64,000 nt of DNA from Acanthornis magna (GCA_036785705.1 JAWUZG010000027.1:4259501-4323500); one strand, 5' to 3'; positions 10,641 to 20,869 are shown, counted from the first letter of the stretch. Translations and numbers: made by a program. The notes: generated from the letters alone by a model not told the origin.

Positions 10641-13600
10641 TAGTGAGTTTGTCTACTCTTTAGTTTTGTGTGTATAACTTGGTGCATCCCAAAGTGACTT
10701 GATTCTCCAGAAAAAAAAAAAATAGCATCTGAGAATCTGAGCATCTTTCCAATCTGAGAAGAGAAACATCCAGAATTTGCTGATCAAATTTAATAATATT
10801 CCTTGAGCGTCAAAGTCATGGGAGGGATTTTCAGAAGTGTTCAGAATTATTATACCTCATTTGAATTTTAGTCCTCACTTGAACGTTAGTTATGTTAGCC
10901 CAGTGTGAGAGCTTTAGGAAATCACACTGCATTGATTTAGATCTTGCGGGCAGTGATTGACCTGCACTGACATCATGGATGTGAATCAGGGCTGGGTTAT
11001 ATTCTCAGGACTTTCTTCAACCCAGGCACAGCTCCTGCTTGGAGTGAAGTGCTGGAGTTCTCTCTACACTGACTGCAGAAACAGTAGGAGCCTTTTCCAG
11101 AAAGAATCATTTCCTGGAGCAGCTTTTCCCAAATGTCTAAGGGAGTTTAGCTCCCTTTCCTTACAGGCTGCTGTATCATATGGGGACTGTACTAGAACTT
11201 GAGTTTTCACAGAAGTACACTTTGTATGTCATTTACATGGAGTTAAAAGTCTATTTAGAGAGATTCAAAATGTTCTTTCAAAACAAAAAGAACTGACTCA
11301 GAAGAAAACTCTTTTGTTTTAACTCTTCCCAGGGAAAATGAACACAATCCTCTGTAGTATATCATGTTCCCAAAAAGCAGCTCATCCACTTTACCAGACA
11401 CTGTGGATTACATGATATGTGAGCAGCAGCACACAAAAACTAAGTTTGGTATTTAGAATAAAAATAAATTGGGTAGGGAATGGAGGTGACTTTACTTCTT
11501 TGCCCCCAAGTAAGGTGTATGTACCTAGTGTGTGGTTATGGGGGATGAGTAAAAGAACTTCAGTCAAGCCTTCACATTTGCTCCTGACTAGAGAGGAATG
11601 TACTGTGTGTCCCTTTTACCTGAAGTTCTACGTTATACTTACTGATTCAGCTGTTTTTAAAAAAAAACCCAGCATGGGGGCAGTACTGCTAGGCTTGCAA
11701 ATGTGCCAAAAGGTTTGATTTGAACAGATTATTTTCCTTGCATTGGAATGTCTGCATTTTTCTGAAATTCTTTTACATGTGGGTATGACAACTCAGACCT
11801 TTTCCAAGGTCTGAAATGAAAGTAAAATCCTAGCTGATGGTTTACATTGGCACGACTCACTGGTAGTTTGTCAAATGCACAAAAATGCTGGTAGCATTTT
11901 GCATTTAAAGGGCCAAATCTTTTCAGCAGATGGAATCAGGCATCCTCCACTGAAGTCAGTAAGGGTTGTTAATTCATAGAATAGAATTTTGTCTAGCTTG
12001 AGATTCAGAGTCTGCTTGGGGGGTCTGATTCTGTGATTCAGAGAGAAGGCTAAAATGAGATAGCTGGGAAAAGTCAGGGGAAATAGAGAGATGAAAGGAC
12101 AGAATGAAAGGCAGAACAGGAAAGTGCTTATAGTATGGGAGAACAAGGGAGATTGTTATAATTAGAGAAATGCTCAGAGCCGACAATGGAAACTATTTAA
12201 TTGCAAACAATGGACTTGAGATGATAAGAAGAGCTCCTACCTCAAGAGAAAAACCAGAATGTAAGCCTATATAGGCATCTAACACCTCCTGAAATCAAAG
12301 AAATTGATGCTTTGGAGGACAAGTCAGGTCTCTAAAGTAGTTTGGGATCCAGTCAGAGGTATAAATACATATACAAATTCAGTCTTAAGGCTCTCGAACC
12401 TTCAGTGTTGAGGAAATCTGTGTTCCAGAACTGGGCTGCAGCTGATGTGAATGAATGTAGAATGATAGAGAAGTCCCATGAGTCAAATCCTGAATGCCTC
12501 GCTAAAAGACAGAGAAGGAAATTTGCCTTTAATAATGATAGGACAAAGACTGCAGAAAAGTCTCAAGACATTCTGTTATAAATGCCAGTTTTGCAGCAGA
12601 AAGTTTTAGAGACAGGCTGAAGTGAGTCTTTCAGTTGCAGTCTAAAATCTGTACCTGCTTTAGATTATGGCAATATACTAGAACAGCATCCTGGCTCCTG
12701 TTAGATTGGTACTGCAACTTCTACAGTTTTCAGTGTAATCCTTTTCCCATAAAGCAAGCCAGGAGAGTGTGTTTATATCTCTCTAGAGCCTTCAAGTTAG
12801 GAAGGATCTTGTGCTTGTCCTGACTGATATGATGAGTATTTCTGAGAAGTCAGTCTGTGTGAATAATTTTGGTGGATGTGGAAGAAGTAAAGCAAGGAGA
12901 TATACATGTTCAGAAAAATCTTGATACTTCTTTAAAGCCTAGCAGTGTCCTAAACTTCTCTTAAGTTGTGTTTTACATTTGGAAGATAGTTGCACATAAG
13001 GAATAATAATTTAAAGAATTCCAGTTAAGAGGGGATTGCCCATATTAAGCACAGATTTTTTCATGGTTGAGAGGGTAAGCTCTCTTTTCCCACGCTGAAT
13101 CTCCAAAGGACTTGCAATGCAGTCAGGTCTTGTTCTTGCCTAGCAATGCGTCATTAATAGCTGGGGTCCTCTCAGCTTTCAAGTGCACAATGCAGAAACG
13201 ATCCAAGGAAAATAAATTCTGCTTCTGTGACCCTGATTTTACTCCAGTAAAGGAGGGGAAAGGACACAATGCCTCTTGCAACTGCATGCAAGAGCTACCT
13301 TATGAACCTGTGAAGAATGACTGATACACAGGTCTGGTGAAGGAATTGTGGGATTATTGACATTCAAGGCAATGAGACAGTGAAGATGTCAAAGGCTTCG
13401 AAAAGAACCCAGAGGATCAGATCTTTAGACAAGTGTTTCAGCCTCCTGCATACCTTAGACTTCAGCAATTCATTGTTCTTAATATCCCTTCCCTCTGATA
13501 ATCACAGGGAATTAATGAATTTCCTGATTTATTTTGCCTCTCCCAAAGGTTCTTCCACCAGAGACAAGAACTGGCTTAATTTCTCAATCTCACTGAGATA

Positions 13601-16600
13601 ACTAACCATTGTCTCTAGTCTCCAGATAAATCTTTTGAGAAGAGGAAAAAGTTACTTCCATAAAATAATTCCTGTTCTCTAAAATGTCTTCTCAGTTAAG
13701 CTGGAGAGATGATCCTAAAAGGGGAAGAAATCTATTGCAGGATGGAGGTATCCAGAAAATACAGGGCAAACTACACATCTTGGGTAGATTGGACAGCCTT
13801 AGGCCCCTCAGTGGGGCTTCAAGCTCTGCTCTGGTTTTCTTCTTACCTTTCTAGTTCTGAAGTTTTATTACCACTGGCTTCCACCTGCAGAAAGAGCCCC
13901 TGCTCTTGCAGAGAGGTTGACAGTGGCTTGTACAAAGACAAAGCTCTGTGGCATGTTGCTATTCACTTCAAGGACTTTCCCAGGGCAGCCTGTGTCTAAC
14001 AGCTACTCCCTTCTTTCTCAGCTCCCCACGATCTTATTCAGACCTTTTTCCATGCTAGTTTGCAAGGAGGATTTGAAGTGCATGGAATTTTCAATATCAT
14101 TAATTTATTACTTGCCTTTACAGGTAACTGTTCAGTACTTTATTCCACCGTATCTTTGTAGCACTTTCTGTAGGAAAGTGAGAATATTTCACAATGGTAT
14201 GTGGGGACAAGAATTTCCAAGTTAACTGTAATGAAAGACAGTATTACCAAAAAGAATTAAGTACCTTGCTCTCCTCCGTAATTTTGCAAGTCTTGTTCTG
14301 AATCACTTCTAATATCTGATACTATAGGAATAGTATATATCATTAGCTCTTGTGGGGACTTGAACTGTGAGATTCAACTCCCAGGTGTTGGATTCCTGGC
14401 TACCTGTAATTAGGTGCATTGGAAGAAAAAAGTTTTGAGTGTCTTGTGTTCTTGATACAACAATTGGTCCTGAGTCTCTGCATGCAGGAAATATGGTTAC
14501 AAGTGTTATTTACGGATCTTCTATTGATACTGTCCCGTGCCTTTTTAGGTAATCCCATCAGATAGGCCAATCTGTCAATAAATTTCTGCAATAACTTTTT
14601 GCAGATAAAGGTTGTGATTTAGAAATGTTTGTGCATATAAGTAACTTTATTATCAAGAATTGTGAAAATGATTTGCATACATTAAACTTTTCATGGCGGA
14701 AGTGCTTGTAAAACAGGCCTCTTGGTTCTCATCCAAACAATGCCATACAGAAACCAAAAAAACTTCTGTCAACAGAGGAGCTATGTTTATATTTTGCTGT
14801 AGAACACATACATTTTTTCCAGTACTACGGAGTAGCTTTGTTTGTAAAAGTCCCTTTCTAGGCTCTGAATGGGATCTCTACCACCAGGAGAAAGGAGGGG
14901 TGCAGTTTCTTCTGGAGGACTTCTGGAGTCACACAACTTCTAAGAGCAAGGAGAATCTTTTCAGAAACCAGTGAAAAATGTGTTTAATTACATGACATAT
15001 GACACTTTATTCAAAATTATTTTTGTTTAGCACTGACAATAAATTTCTATGCTTAAGCAAACCCACCTGCAACACTGCCAGCCAACCTACTCACCCCTCA
15101 ATTCACTTGGCATTTCCCAGCTAAACTGTAGGTGTTCCTTACGCAGAGGAATAGATGGAAGGGAAGACCATCCACTGAGCTCTTGCATCCTTTTAGCAAG
15201 CAGGATGATTTTTGCCATCATAATCCTTAATTAAATTGCATAAAGCTGTTGACATTTTCATAGGTGACTCCATAAATGTATTTGTCAGATTAATGTATTT
15301 TACACGACTTCTCTAGAAAACAATATTAGTAGCATTGATAAATGAAAAGCAAAGCACTTCGTTATGGGTTATAATTTATATTTATATTCAAATTTGTCGC
15401 TCATCATAGTAGCATTGAAGATGTATAAACCAATATTTGAATGGTGGGCAGGTTGAATGAATTTTTAAACTCTTCCTGTTGACGTCTTAGTGCTGTGGGG
15501 AGGATGACACGACAACCCTCAGCACTTGAAGTCAAATTGTCCACTTCATGAACCCATATACTTCTTTGCAGGAAGTCTGGGTTACAGGAATTGCTAGTTC
15601 TGTTCTGGTCAGCAAGTGACTATTTTATAATGGTGAGAAAAAGGCTGTTTGCTCTACCAATGGAATATGCATTAAAACAGATCAACCAGCATAATGTCAA
15701 TGAATTAATAACTAACACATAAAGAAGTCATACTTTACTAGTTTAATTTATACTTTACTAGTGTAAGTTTAATTAATGATGGCTGAACTCACAGAAGCTT
15801 TGCTCTGCTATAACCAGAGGTAACAAAGGTAACATTCCCAATTTACAAAATTGCCTGGCAAAGCCCTGCTTTTGTTGGGTCTAACACTACAAAATACCTT
15901 TGTACAGAATGCATGAGAAATAACATTGCTTCAGCATTGGAAGATTTTCACACTTACTGGTATCTGCAGGATTGACTGATTTTTCTTTACAAATATGAGT
16001 AGAGTTTAGATTTTAGAAGTCCCCCATCATCTAAGCCATTTTATCATTTGAGAATTAAAAACCCCTTTGATATTTTAAATCCAGACATTAAGTACGCTAT
16101 GGAAAACAAACTGACCTAGATATTATCTTGAGAGAAAGAGCCAAAGTAACTTCCTGCTTTCACCTGTTCAAGCTGTGTGCCTGCACAAACAACTGCTGTA
16201 AATGTAACCCATTACCTTTAAAAATCTTACTAATTCAAATAAGGCTCTTCTAAAATAATTTATTTCATTGTAAGGTTAATCGAAAATTTCAGTTTAGACT
16301 TTGCTCCTAATTTTGGCAGGCTAAGATTATTTCACCATGAATCTTCAAATTATTTTAGTGTAAGAAGTTGCACTATGATTGAACAGAGTACGTCTGAGAA
16401 GTTTAATGGAAATTGGATACATTGTTTTGGACTCCCAACACATTATACCTGAAACCAGTTTTAATTAGACTATAGTTGATGTAAGTTGATTTTGGTAAAT
16501 ATTGGTGTCTTTAAATAGTTTTGAGATAATTTTTAGTTATTAAAATTGGCATCCAAGCACAACTGCAGCATAGTGGTGTTTTAAATACTGATTAATGATT

Positions 16601-17500
16601 TAGGTTGAGTTTCAGTTTTGTGTTTTAGGGAAGATTAAATAAAATATCAGTGTTCAATCAGTGCAGGAATGGGAGTATGTATACACCCAAGTTCTGGTCC
16701 CTAGCACACCATCAGCTAACTGCTTGCCAAAAGGTGCCCTAAATTTTGACTGTCATCCATAAAATTATTCTGAGCATTGTTTTTGGCTTCCAACCCTACT
16801 CTGGCCATGCATCAAGACAACAGTAAATCTAACTGCACAGCTCCCATTACTGCATGGAAAACACGGCAGCTGCATGGCAAAACACTGACTTCATATATGT
16901 TCATGCTGCTGGTTTGAACATGTTTTTAAAAAGTTGAGGGCTGTCTTGATGCTGCATCAGGTGAGGTCTGTCCATAGGACCTGGAGCCTTGTCACTCGTT
17001 CATGGAAGAGAAGTGACATCAAAGTGATGTGTTTCTGGCCACACCTTATCTGGAGCACATCTGTAGTGCAAGGTGGTCTGGTGGCACTCGGATCACTTAC
17101 TAGTGGCCACAACCATGACTCGACTTGTCTGAATTGGAGCACCCGCTTGAGCCAACCCTTCTGTGCCAGTTTAAAGTATCGCTGCTGTTATTTATTAACT
17201 AAACAGAGCCAGAGGGTCCATCTCGCCATCCCTCAGCAGCAGGTTCATTTGAATGAGTCCTATGTCCAAATGTTCCATGCTCCCATCCCCTCCTCCTTGA
17301 GCTGCTACAACCCCGTTTGTGCTCGCCCTTAACTGCAGACCTGAAAGTATCTCAGCTGATGGAAAACTTTATCTCCCCTAGTAACATTTTGTTTTTAATG
17401 TGCCTCAGATTTGACATCCCACTTTGGGGTGCGAGGACACGAGCGGTGGGGTACAGCAGCTTGTCCTGGTGAGGAGCAGGTGATAGGGTGAGTAAGGAAC
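10641..17500. other. Intergenic, AT-rich, no gene seen
   Basis: About 6.9 kb of unique, AT-rich, CpG-poor DNA immediately upstream of the promoter region. The homeobox-like ATTA-rich parts (about 15.2-16.7 kb) look like the conserved non-coding sequence often found beside developmental regulators, but conservation cannot be judged from one sequence. No exon with flanking splice sites and no RNA gene was recognised. Confidence 0.5.
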
Positions 17501-17509
17501 CACATAGAC

Positions 17510-17885
17510 TGGATGCGCTGCCCTGTGATCCTCCCCGACCCTGTGACCCTCCAGAGCCTGGATCTCTTCCTGAAGCAGGTGACACCTCCCGGGACCCTCG
17601 GGACCGCCGAGCCCGGGCTGCGCGGGGCTCCCTGGCGGGCACAGACCCTCACGGGAGGCACCGCCGGGACGTGCCGAGGTGCGGCTGCCCCGCCTGCCAC
17701 CCCGTGCGGCCCGGGATGGGGAAGGGCAGGGGACATCGAGCGGCTGGAGAAGGGGAACGCGGGACAAACTGAGTGGGAGCGCGTGTAGCACAGGGCGGGG
17801 AGAACTGCGAAAGGGCTGGGAGAGGGGTGCTCCCTCACCCCAGGGCAGTCCCCAGCGGACACCCTCGGGGCGGGCAGAGAAGGGA
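17510..17885. promoter_or_regulatory. CpG-rich block upstream of the PHF21B promoter
   Basis: GC- and CpG-rich sequence ('cctcgggaccgccgagcccg' and onward) about 0.7 kb before the main island. It is probably the upstream shore of one composite PHF21B CpG island, split by the CCCTGT-type pyrimidine tract. It could equally be a start site for a divergent transcript. Confidence 0.5.
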
Positions 17886-17914
17886 AGGGAAGCCGATGGG
17901 AATCACCTGCCCTG

Positions 17915-18111
17915 CTCCTGTCCTTTCCCCCCTGTCCTTTCCCCCGTCCCTCTCCCTTGTCCCTTTCCCTTCCCCGTCCCTGTCCTTATCCCTGTAGCAG
18001 CCCCTACGTGTCCCTATCCATGTCCCTATCCCTGGCCCTGTCCCTCTCAACTATCCCTATCCCTATCCACTACCCCTTTCCATCTCCTTCTCCCTGTTCC
18101 TCTCCCCTTCG

Positions 18112-18159
<48 letters not shown>

Positions 18160-18195
18160 TTGTCTCCCACCCCTATCGCTATCCCTCTCCTGAGC
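17915..18195. repeat. Pyrimidine-rich degenerate hexamer tract with (CCCTGT)7 core
   Basis: About 280 bp of CCCT/CCTG/TCCC-type sequence contains a perfect (CCCTGT)7 array at 18116-18157, followed by a variant eighth unit CCTTGT. The complementary strand reads (ACAGGG)n, with regularly spaced GGG runs that could form G-quadruplexes. It sits directly upstream of the PHF21B CpG island. Confidence 0.93.
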
Positions 18196-18660
18196 CCTGG
18201 TCCCGGCCCCGCCCCTCCATCGCCTCCATTTGTTGTGGCGACGCCGGCGGCGGCCGGCGCTGCTCTGCGCACGCGCGGGGCCACGAGCCCGCTCCCGCCC
18301 CCCGCTCCATCCGGGCACCCGCGCGCGCGCGCCGGAGCCGTGTCACAACTTTCTCCTCCCCGCGCGGCGGATCCCGGCGCGCGCGCGCTCTGCCAGGAAA
18401 TATAGTCCCTGGCCGGCCGCGGCTCCGGCGCGGCCCCGCTGGAGCGGCCCGCGGGGGCCCGCGGGGGCGGCGGGGCGGGCGCGGGGCGGGGGCGGCGGGG
18501 GGCGCGAGGGGGGGGCGCGCGGGCGGGGGCGCGCGGGGAGGGCCCCCCCCAGTTCGGCGGAAAGTGAGTGATGAGTCCGTGTCCCCAGCAAAGAGGCGAA
18601 GAACTTGCCGTGCACACCGAGTACTTGTGTCTGCCGGCTGTCCTGCCGCTTTTCCTCAGT
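18190..18660 (+). promoter_or_regulatory. PHF21B: PHF21B core CpG island / promoter region
   Basis: This is the densest CpG region of the window, 0.4-0.9 kb upstream of the PHF21B start codon. It contains an Sp1-type GC box (18206-18216, GCCCCGCCCC), a perfect NRF1 palindrome (18266-18277) and two alternating GC runs that favour Z-DNA (about 18321-18333 and 18377-18388). It also has a very G-rich block (about 18440-18545) with many G4-forming runs on the coding strand. There is no clear TATA box; an ATATAG-like string near 18400 is weak. Such TATA-less CpG islands usually initiate over a broad window. The exact start site cannot be read from sequence. Confidence 0.75.
18266..18277 (+). promoter_or_regulatory. 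NRF1 binding motif
   Basis: TGCGCACGCGCG matches the established NRF1 consensus YGCGCAYGCGCR at every position. NRF1 sites in this setting typically lie close to the start of CpG-island promoters, which supports placing the PHF21B promoter here. Occupancy is inferred. Confidence 0.7.
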
Positions 18661-18818
18661 ATTGTTGTATTGTCGTTCTTGATGCCGCCACTCCTTTTTT
18701 CTTCAATTTTTAAAAATTAATTTTTCCTGGCTTTCCTTTTTTTTTTTTTTCTTTCTTTCTCTTTTTTTAATTTATTTTTTTTGTTTGTTTTGTTTTTTTG
18801 GTTTTTTTTTTTTCCTAG
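18564..18818 (+). other. PHF21B: Candidate 5'UTR intron of PHF21B
   Basis: A strong donor (GGAAA|GTGAGT, GT at 18564) directly follows the G-rich promoter block. A strong acceptor (a long T-rich tract then TTTCCTAG, ending 18818) lies 255 bp downstream. Splicing would remove the T-rich half of the leader and an upstream ORF. This rests only on splice-site strength; a contiguous unspliced leader is equally possible. Confidence 0.3.
18571..18720 (+). CDS. Upstream ORF in the PHF21B leader, 49 codons (hypothetical)
   Basis: An ATG at 18571 opens a 49-codon frame ending at TAA 18718-18720, about 350 bp upstream of the PHF21B ATG. It begins MSPCPQQRGEELAVHTEYLC. The second half is strongly hydrophobic (about residues 25-44, rich in L, F, I and V), like a membrane segment. 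The start context is fair (G at -3, A at +4). If transcription begins upstream and the candidate leader intron is retained, this would act as an upstream ORF and could reduce PHF21B translation. It may simply be chance: the T-rich DNA favours hydrophobic codons. No homologue is recognised. Confidence 0.2.
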   Translation: MSPCPQQRGEELAVHTEYLCLPAVLPLFLSIVVLSFLMPPLLFSSIFKN

Positions 18819-19024
18819 TTACTTTTAAAAATATTTTCTTCCATTTTTCCGCGGAGGGAGGGGTGGCTGCCTGGCTGGCTGGCGGGTCGGTTGCAAAAAG
18901 CGAGAGAGAAAAAGCAAAAACAAAAAAAAACCAAAAAAAAAGAAAAAAAAAGAAAAGAAAGGCAGGAAAAAGAAAAAAGCCAAACAAAACCAAACCAAAA
19001 AGCAAACCAAACAAACAAAAAAAA
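18690..19024 (+). other. PHF21B: T-rich then A-rich leader tracts
   Basis: A T-rich stretch (about 18725-18815, including runs of 13 or more T and TTTG repeats) is followed by a short GC-rich spacer (18850-18897). An A-rich stretch (about 18898-19024, with AAAACC and CAAA repeats) ends 50 bp before the PHF21B ATG. The two arms are largely complementary (TTTTGG against CCAAAA, GTTTG against CAAAC), so the unspliced leader RNA could fold back on itself. Functional meaning is inference. Confidence 0.6.
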
Positions 19025-19073
19025 CTTCACTCGGATCTGAAAGTGGCAGGAAAGTGCCTGGCAAGTTGCAGGG

Positions 19074-19127
19074 ATGGAGCTACACAGCTTGCAGGAGGCG
19101 TTAAAAGTGGAAATCCAATGTCACCAG
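19074..19127 (+). CDS. PHF21B: PHF21B coding exon 1
   Basis: Encodes MELHSLQEALKVEIQCHQ (18 codons) and ends at a GTAAAAG donor (19128). It is closer to the PHF21A N-terminus (MELQ.LQEALKVEIQ.HQ) than to the diverged human PHF21B start (MELQSRPEALAVELARHQ, from memory), which suggests the bird gene keeps the ancestral form. Confidence 0.93.
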
Positions 19128-19449
19128 GTAAAAGAATGAAATGCTGAGGCAACCAGCCGTGCTCTGCCTCCCGGCGCCGATCGGGGCTCGCAGTCCGGTG
19201 TTGCATGCTCGGCGAGAGCCTTGGTGCCGCAGCGGCCCGGGGAGGGGGCAGGGGGGGCGCGGCGGGGACCCCCGGCCCCCCGCCGCAATGGCGAGCACTT
19301 CCCCAAAGTACTTTTGCGGCTTGTTTGGCTGAGTTTTTTGTATGTGTGTGTTGTGGAGATGCGGAGCCAACGCTGCGGTCGGTGCTGGTGTGAGTGTGCG
19401 TGAGTGTGAGAGAGAGTGTGTGTGTGCGTGTCTGTGTGTGTGTGTATGT

Positions 19450-19494
<45 letters not shown>

Positions 19495-20077
19495 GGAGAG
19501 ATTAGGACGAGACTTGAATATTTATGAGCTTTGCTTGAAACTGACTCGCAGTGTTTACTTGCCTCTTTGTTCCTTACCCCCCTCCCTCCCTCCCCTGTCC
19601 ACACACATACATACATTTAAAAAAATCCATTAAACTTGAAACAGTTTCTAATTCCTCCTTTTTTGGGGGTGATTTTTTTTTTTTTTTTTGTAGAAACTAG
19701 TTGCACAGATGAAGCAAGATCCACAGGTAAATGCAGATCCTTTTTTTTTTCTCTTCTTCAGTATTTTATCCCTGCCGTAATAAGCGCAGTTGTGCTGGGA
19801 CAGCAGGATGAGAAACTTTATCAGTAAGAGATCTCATTTTGTAGTCTGCACCGAGCTTTCTTGCTAAGGAGGGTGTTTTGTGTGTGCATGCTTCCGTACG
19901 GCTTCGGTAGAATGGTTTTGCCTTTGAACAATTTCTAGCTCGCAAGTTTATTCGTTACAGGGGTTAGTTTGCACTTTGCCTTTAATATGCATGTTGTTGC
20001 CGTTTTTGCAGAACGGGGATCTTAAGAAACAAATCCATGAAAGGCAATCAAGAATAGCAGCTCTTAATGAGAAACAA
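19074..20077 (+). CDS. PHF21B: PHD finger protein 21B, N-terminal 51 codons (3 exons, partial)
   Basis: Joined exons 19074-19127, 19694-19726 and 20012-20077 give 51 in-frame codons with canonical splice borders and phase 0 throughout. The third exon has NGDLKKQIHERQ then SRIAALNEKQ. The family comparison, from memory, is NGDLKKQLHERQPRIAAL in human PHF21B against NADLKKQLHELQAKITAL in PHF21A, so this is PHF21B. The segment is charged, Leu/Gln-rich and probably helical, as in the PHF21A N-terminus. The start is supported by an in-frame TGA at 19038-19040 with no ATG between, and by a good context (G at -3, G at +4). The protein is expected in the nucleus as a chromatin reader or co-repressor component. 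The PHD domain lies beyond the window. An oddity is the PHF21A-like microexon 2. The gene is incomplete because the window ends inside intron 3. Confidence 0.93.
19385..19493. repeat. (TG)n microsatellite in PHF21B intron 1
   Basis: Imperfect TGTG/TGAG/TGCG repeats pass into a pure (TG)n run at about 19456-19492, 200-300 bp upstream of the microexon. Alternating purine-pyrimidine DNA near a promoter can adopt Z-form. (UG)n in introns binds CELF and TDP-43 proteins, so an effect on microexon splicing is possible but unproven. Confidence 0.93.
19694..19726 (+). CDS. PHF21B: PHF21B coding exon 2, 33-nt microexon
   Basis: Eleven codons, KLVAQMKQDPQ, identical (from memory) to the matching PHF21A segment. 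The acceptor is T17 (19673-19689) followed by GTAG. The donor is GTAAAT, weak at +5, and is followed by an 11-T tract (19740-19750) and a CTCTTCTTC stretch. The length is a multiple of three, so skipping keeps the frame. Human PHF21B as I remember it runs from the exon-1-equivalent HQ straight to NGDLKK, as if this exon were skipped or lost. Confidence 0.88.
20012..20077 (+). CDS. PHF21B: PHF21B coding exon 3
   Basis: Twenty-two codons starting NGDLKKQIHERQ and ending SRIAALNEKQ, preceded by the acceptor CGTTTTTGCAG and followed by a GTAAGG donor. The NGDLKKQ.HERQ.RIAAL pattern is the clearest PHF21B-specific signature in the window. A charged, likely helical segment; no catalytic residues are expected. 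Confidence 0.95.
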
Positions 20078-20527
20078 GTAAGGAACAGATCGATTCAGTT
20101 GTGTTTGGTTTTTCTTCTTGTTTTTACGATGTACTAAACATCCGAAAAGTGTCTGCATTAGCTGAAAAATACTGGCGGCAGGGGATATAACATCCATTTT
20201 CCTTTGCATAGAGTCAGAAAATGCATGTTTTCATAATGAGGTCGAATTCTCTGATGTCTTGCTGGGGGAAAGAATTATTTCAGTACTAGCAGTAAAACGA
20301 TAAGCAGTAGTTAAAACGTAAAAAAAAAAAAAAAAGAGGCGTCCATTTTGAGTTGGTCGACATGTTTTAGGAATATGGAAAATTCTCCTATCTTGGGCTA
20401 CTTTGTGCACTTTTGTGTAATGTGCAGAGCAAGAGTTGGGAAGGAGGAAGCTGGAGCCCCGTTCGGAGCCATTTCTGGGTTTAATTACAAAGCTGATTTT
20501 TTTTGATCACTTTATTTCTCTCTTTCT

Positions 20528-20572
20528 TGTTTTTTTTTTCCCTTGTTTTTTTTTTTTTTTTTTTTTTTTTTC
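20528..20572. repeat. Poly(T) tracts in intron 3
   Basis: A short T9 run and then a homopolymer of about 25 T lie in PHF21B intron 3. No flanking element or target duplication was recognised. Confidence 0.9.
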
Positions 20573-20869
20573 CTTCTCTCCCCACTTGCCTTTCTCTTCC
20601 CTTGGTCTGATCTGACGTGTTGGCTTTTGATTCGAGTTCACTTAGGCACTTTCACTTTTTTCTACCCCTTCCTAAAAATACGAATAAAACCAGATTAACC
20701 TGTTTCAGCTGCCGGGGGGGGGGAGGGGGGAGAAAAGAACCACCAAAACGGAGGAGGGGAACAAAACAAACCAGGAACCTTCCTCCCCACATTCTCCCCT
20801 CCCTACCCCCTCCGCCCTTCCCAAAGTTTCTCATCGCTGGTTTTGTGACCCGGGAAAGAGAAGAAGCCC

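Noticed and set aside
17679..18713. 344-codon plus-strand open frame across the promoter CpG island
   Set aside because: It runs through the CCCTGT hexamer tract and GC-rich promoter DNA, where stop codons are rare and repeat period is a multiple of three; composition is Pro/Arg/Gly/Ala simple sequence with no domain.
18571..19147. Alternative upstream start for PHF21B
   Set aside because: An in-frame TGA at 19038-19040 lies just upstream of the ATG at 19074 with no intervening ATG in that frame.
19694..20077. Assignment to PHF21A instead of PHF21B
   Set aside because: Although exon 1 and the microexon resemble PHF21A, exon 3 has NGDLKKQ.HERQ.RIAAL, which is the PHF21B form (PHF21A has NADLKKQLHELQ.KITAL).
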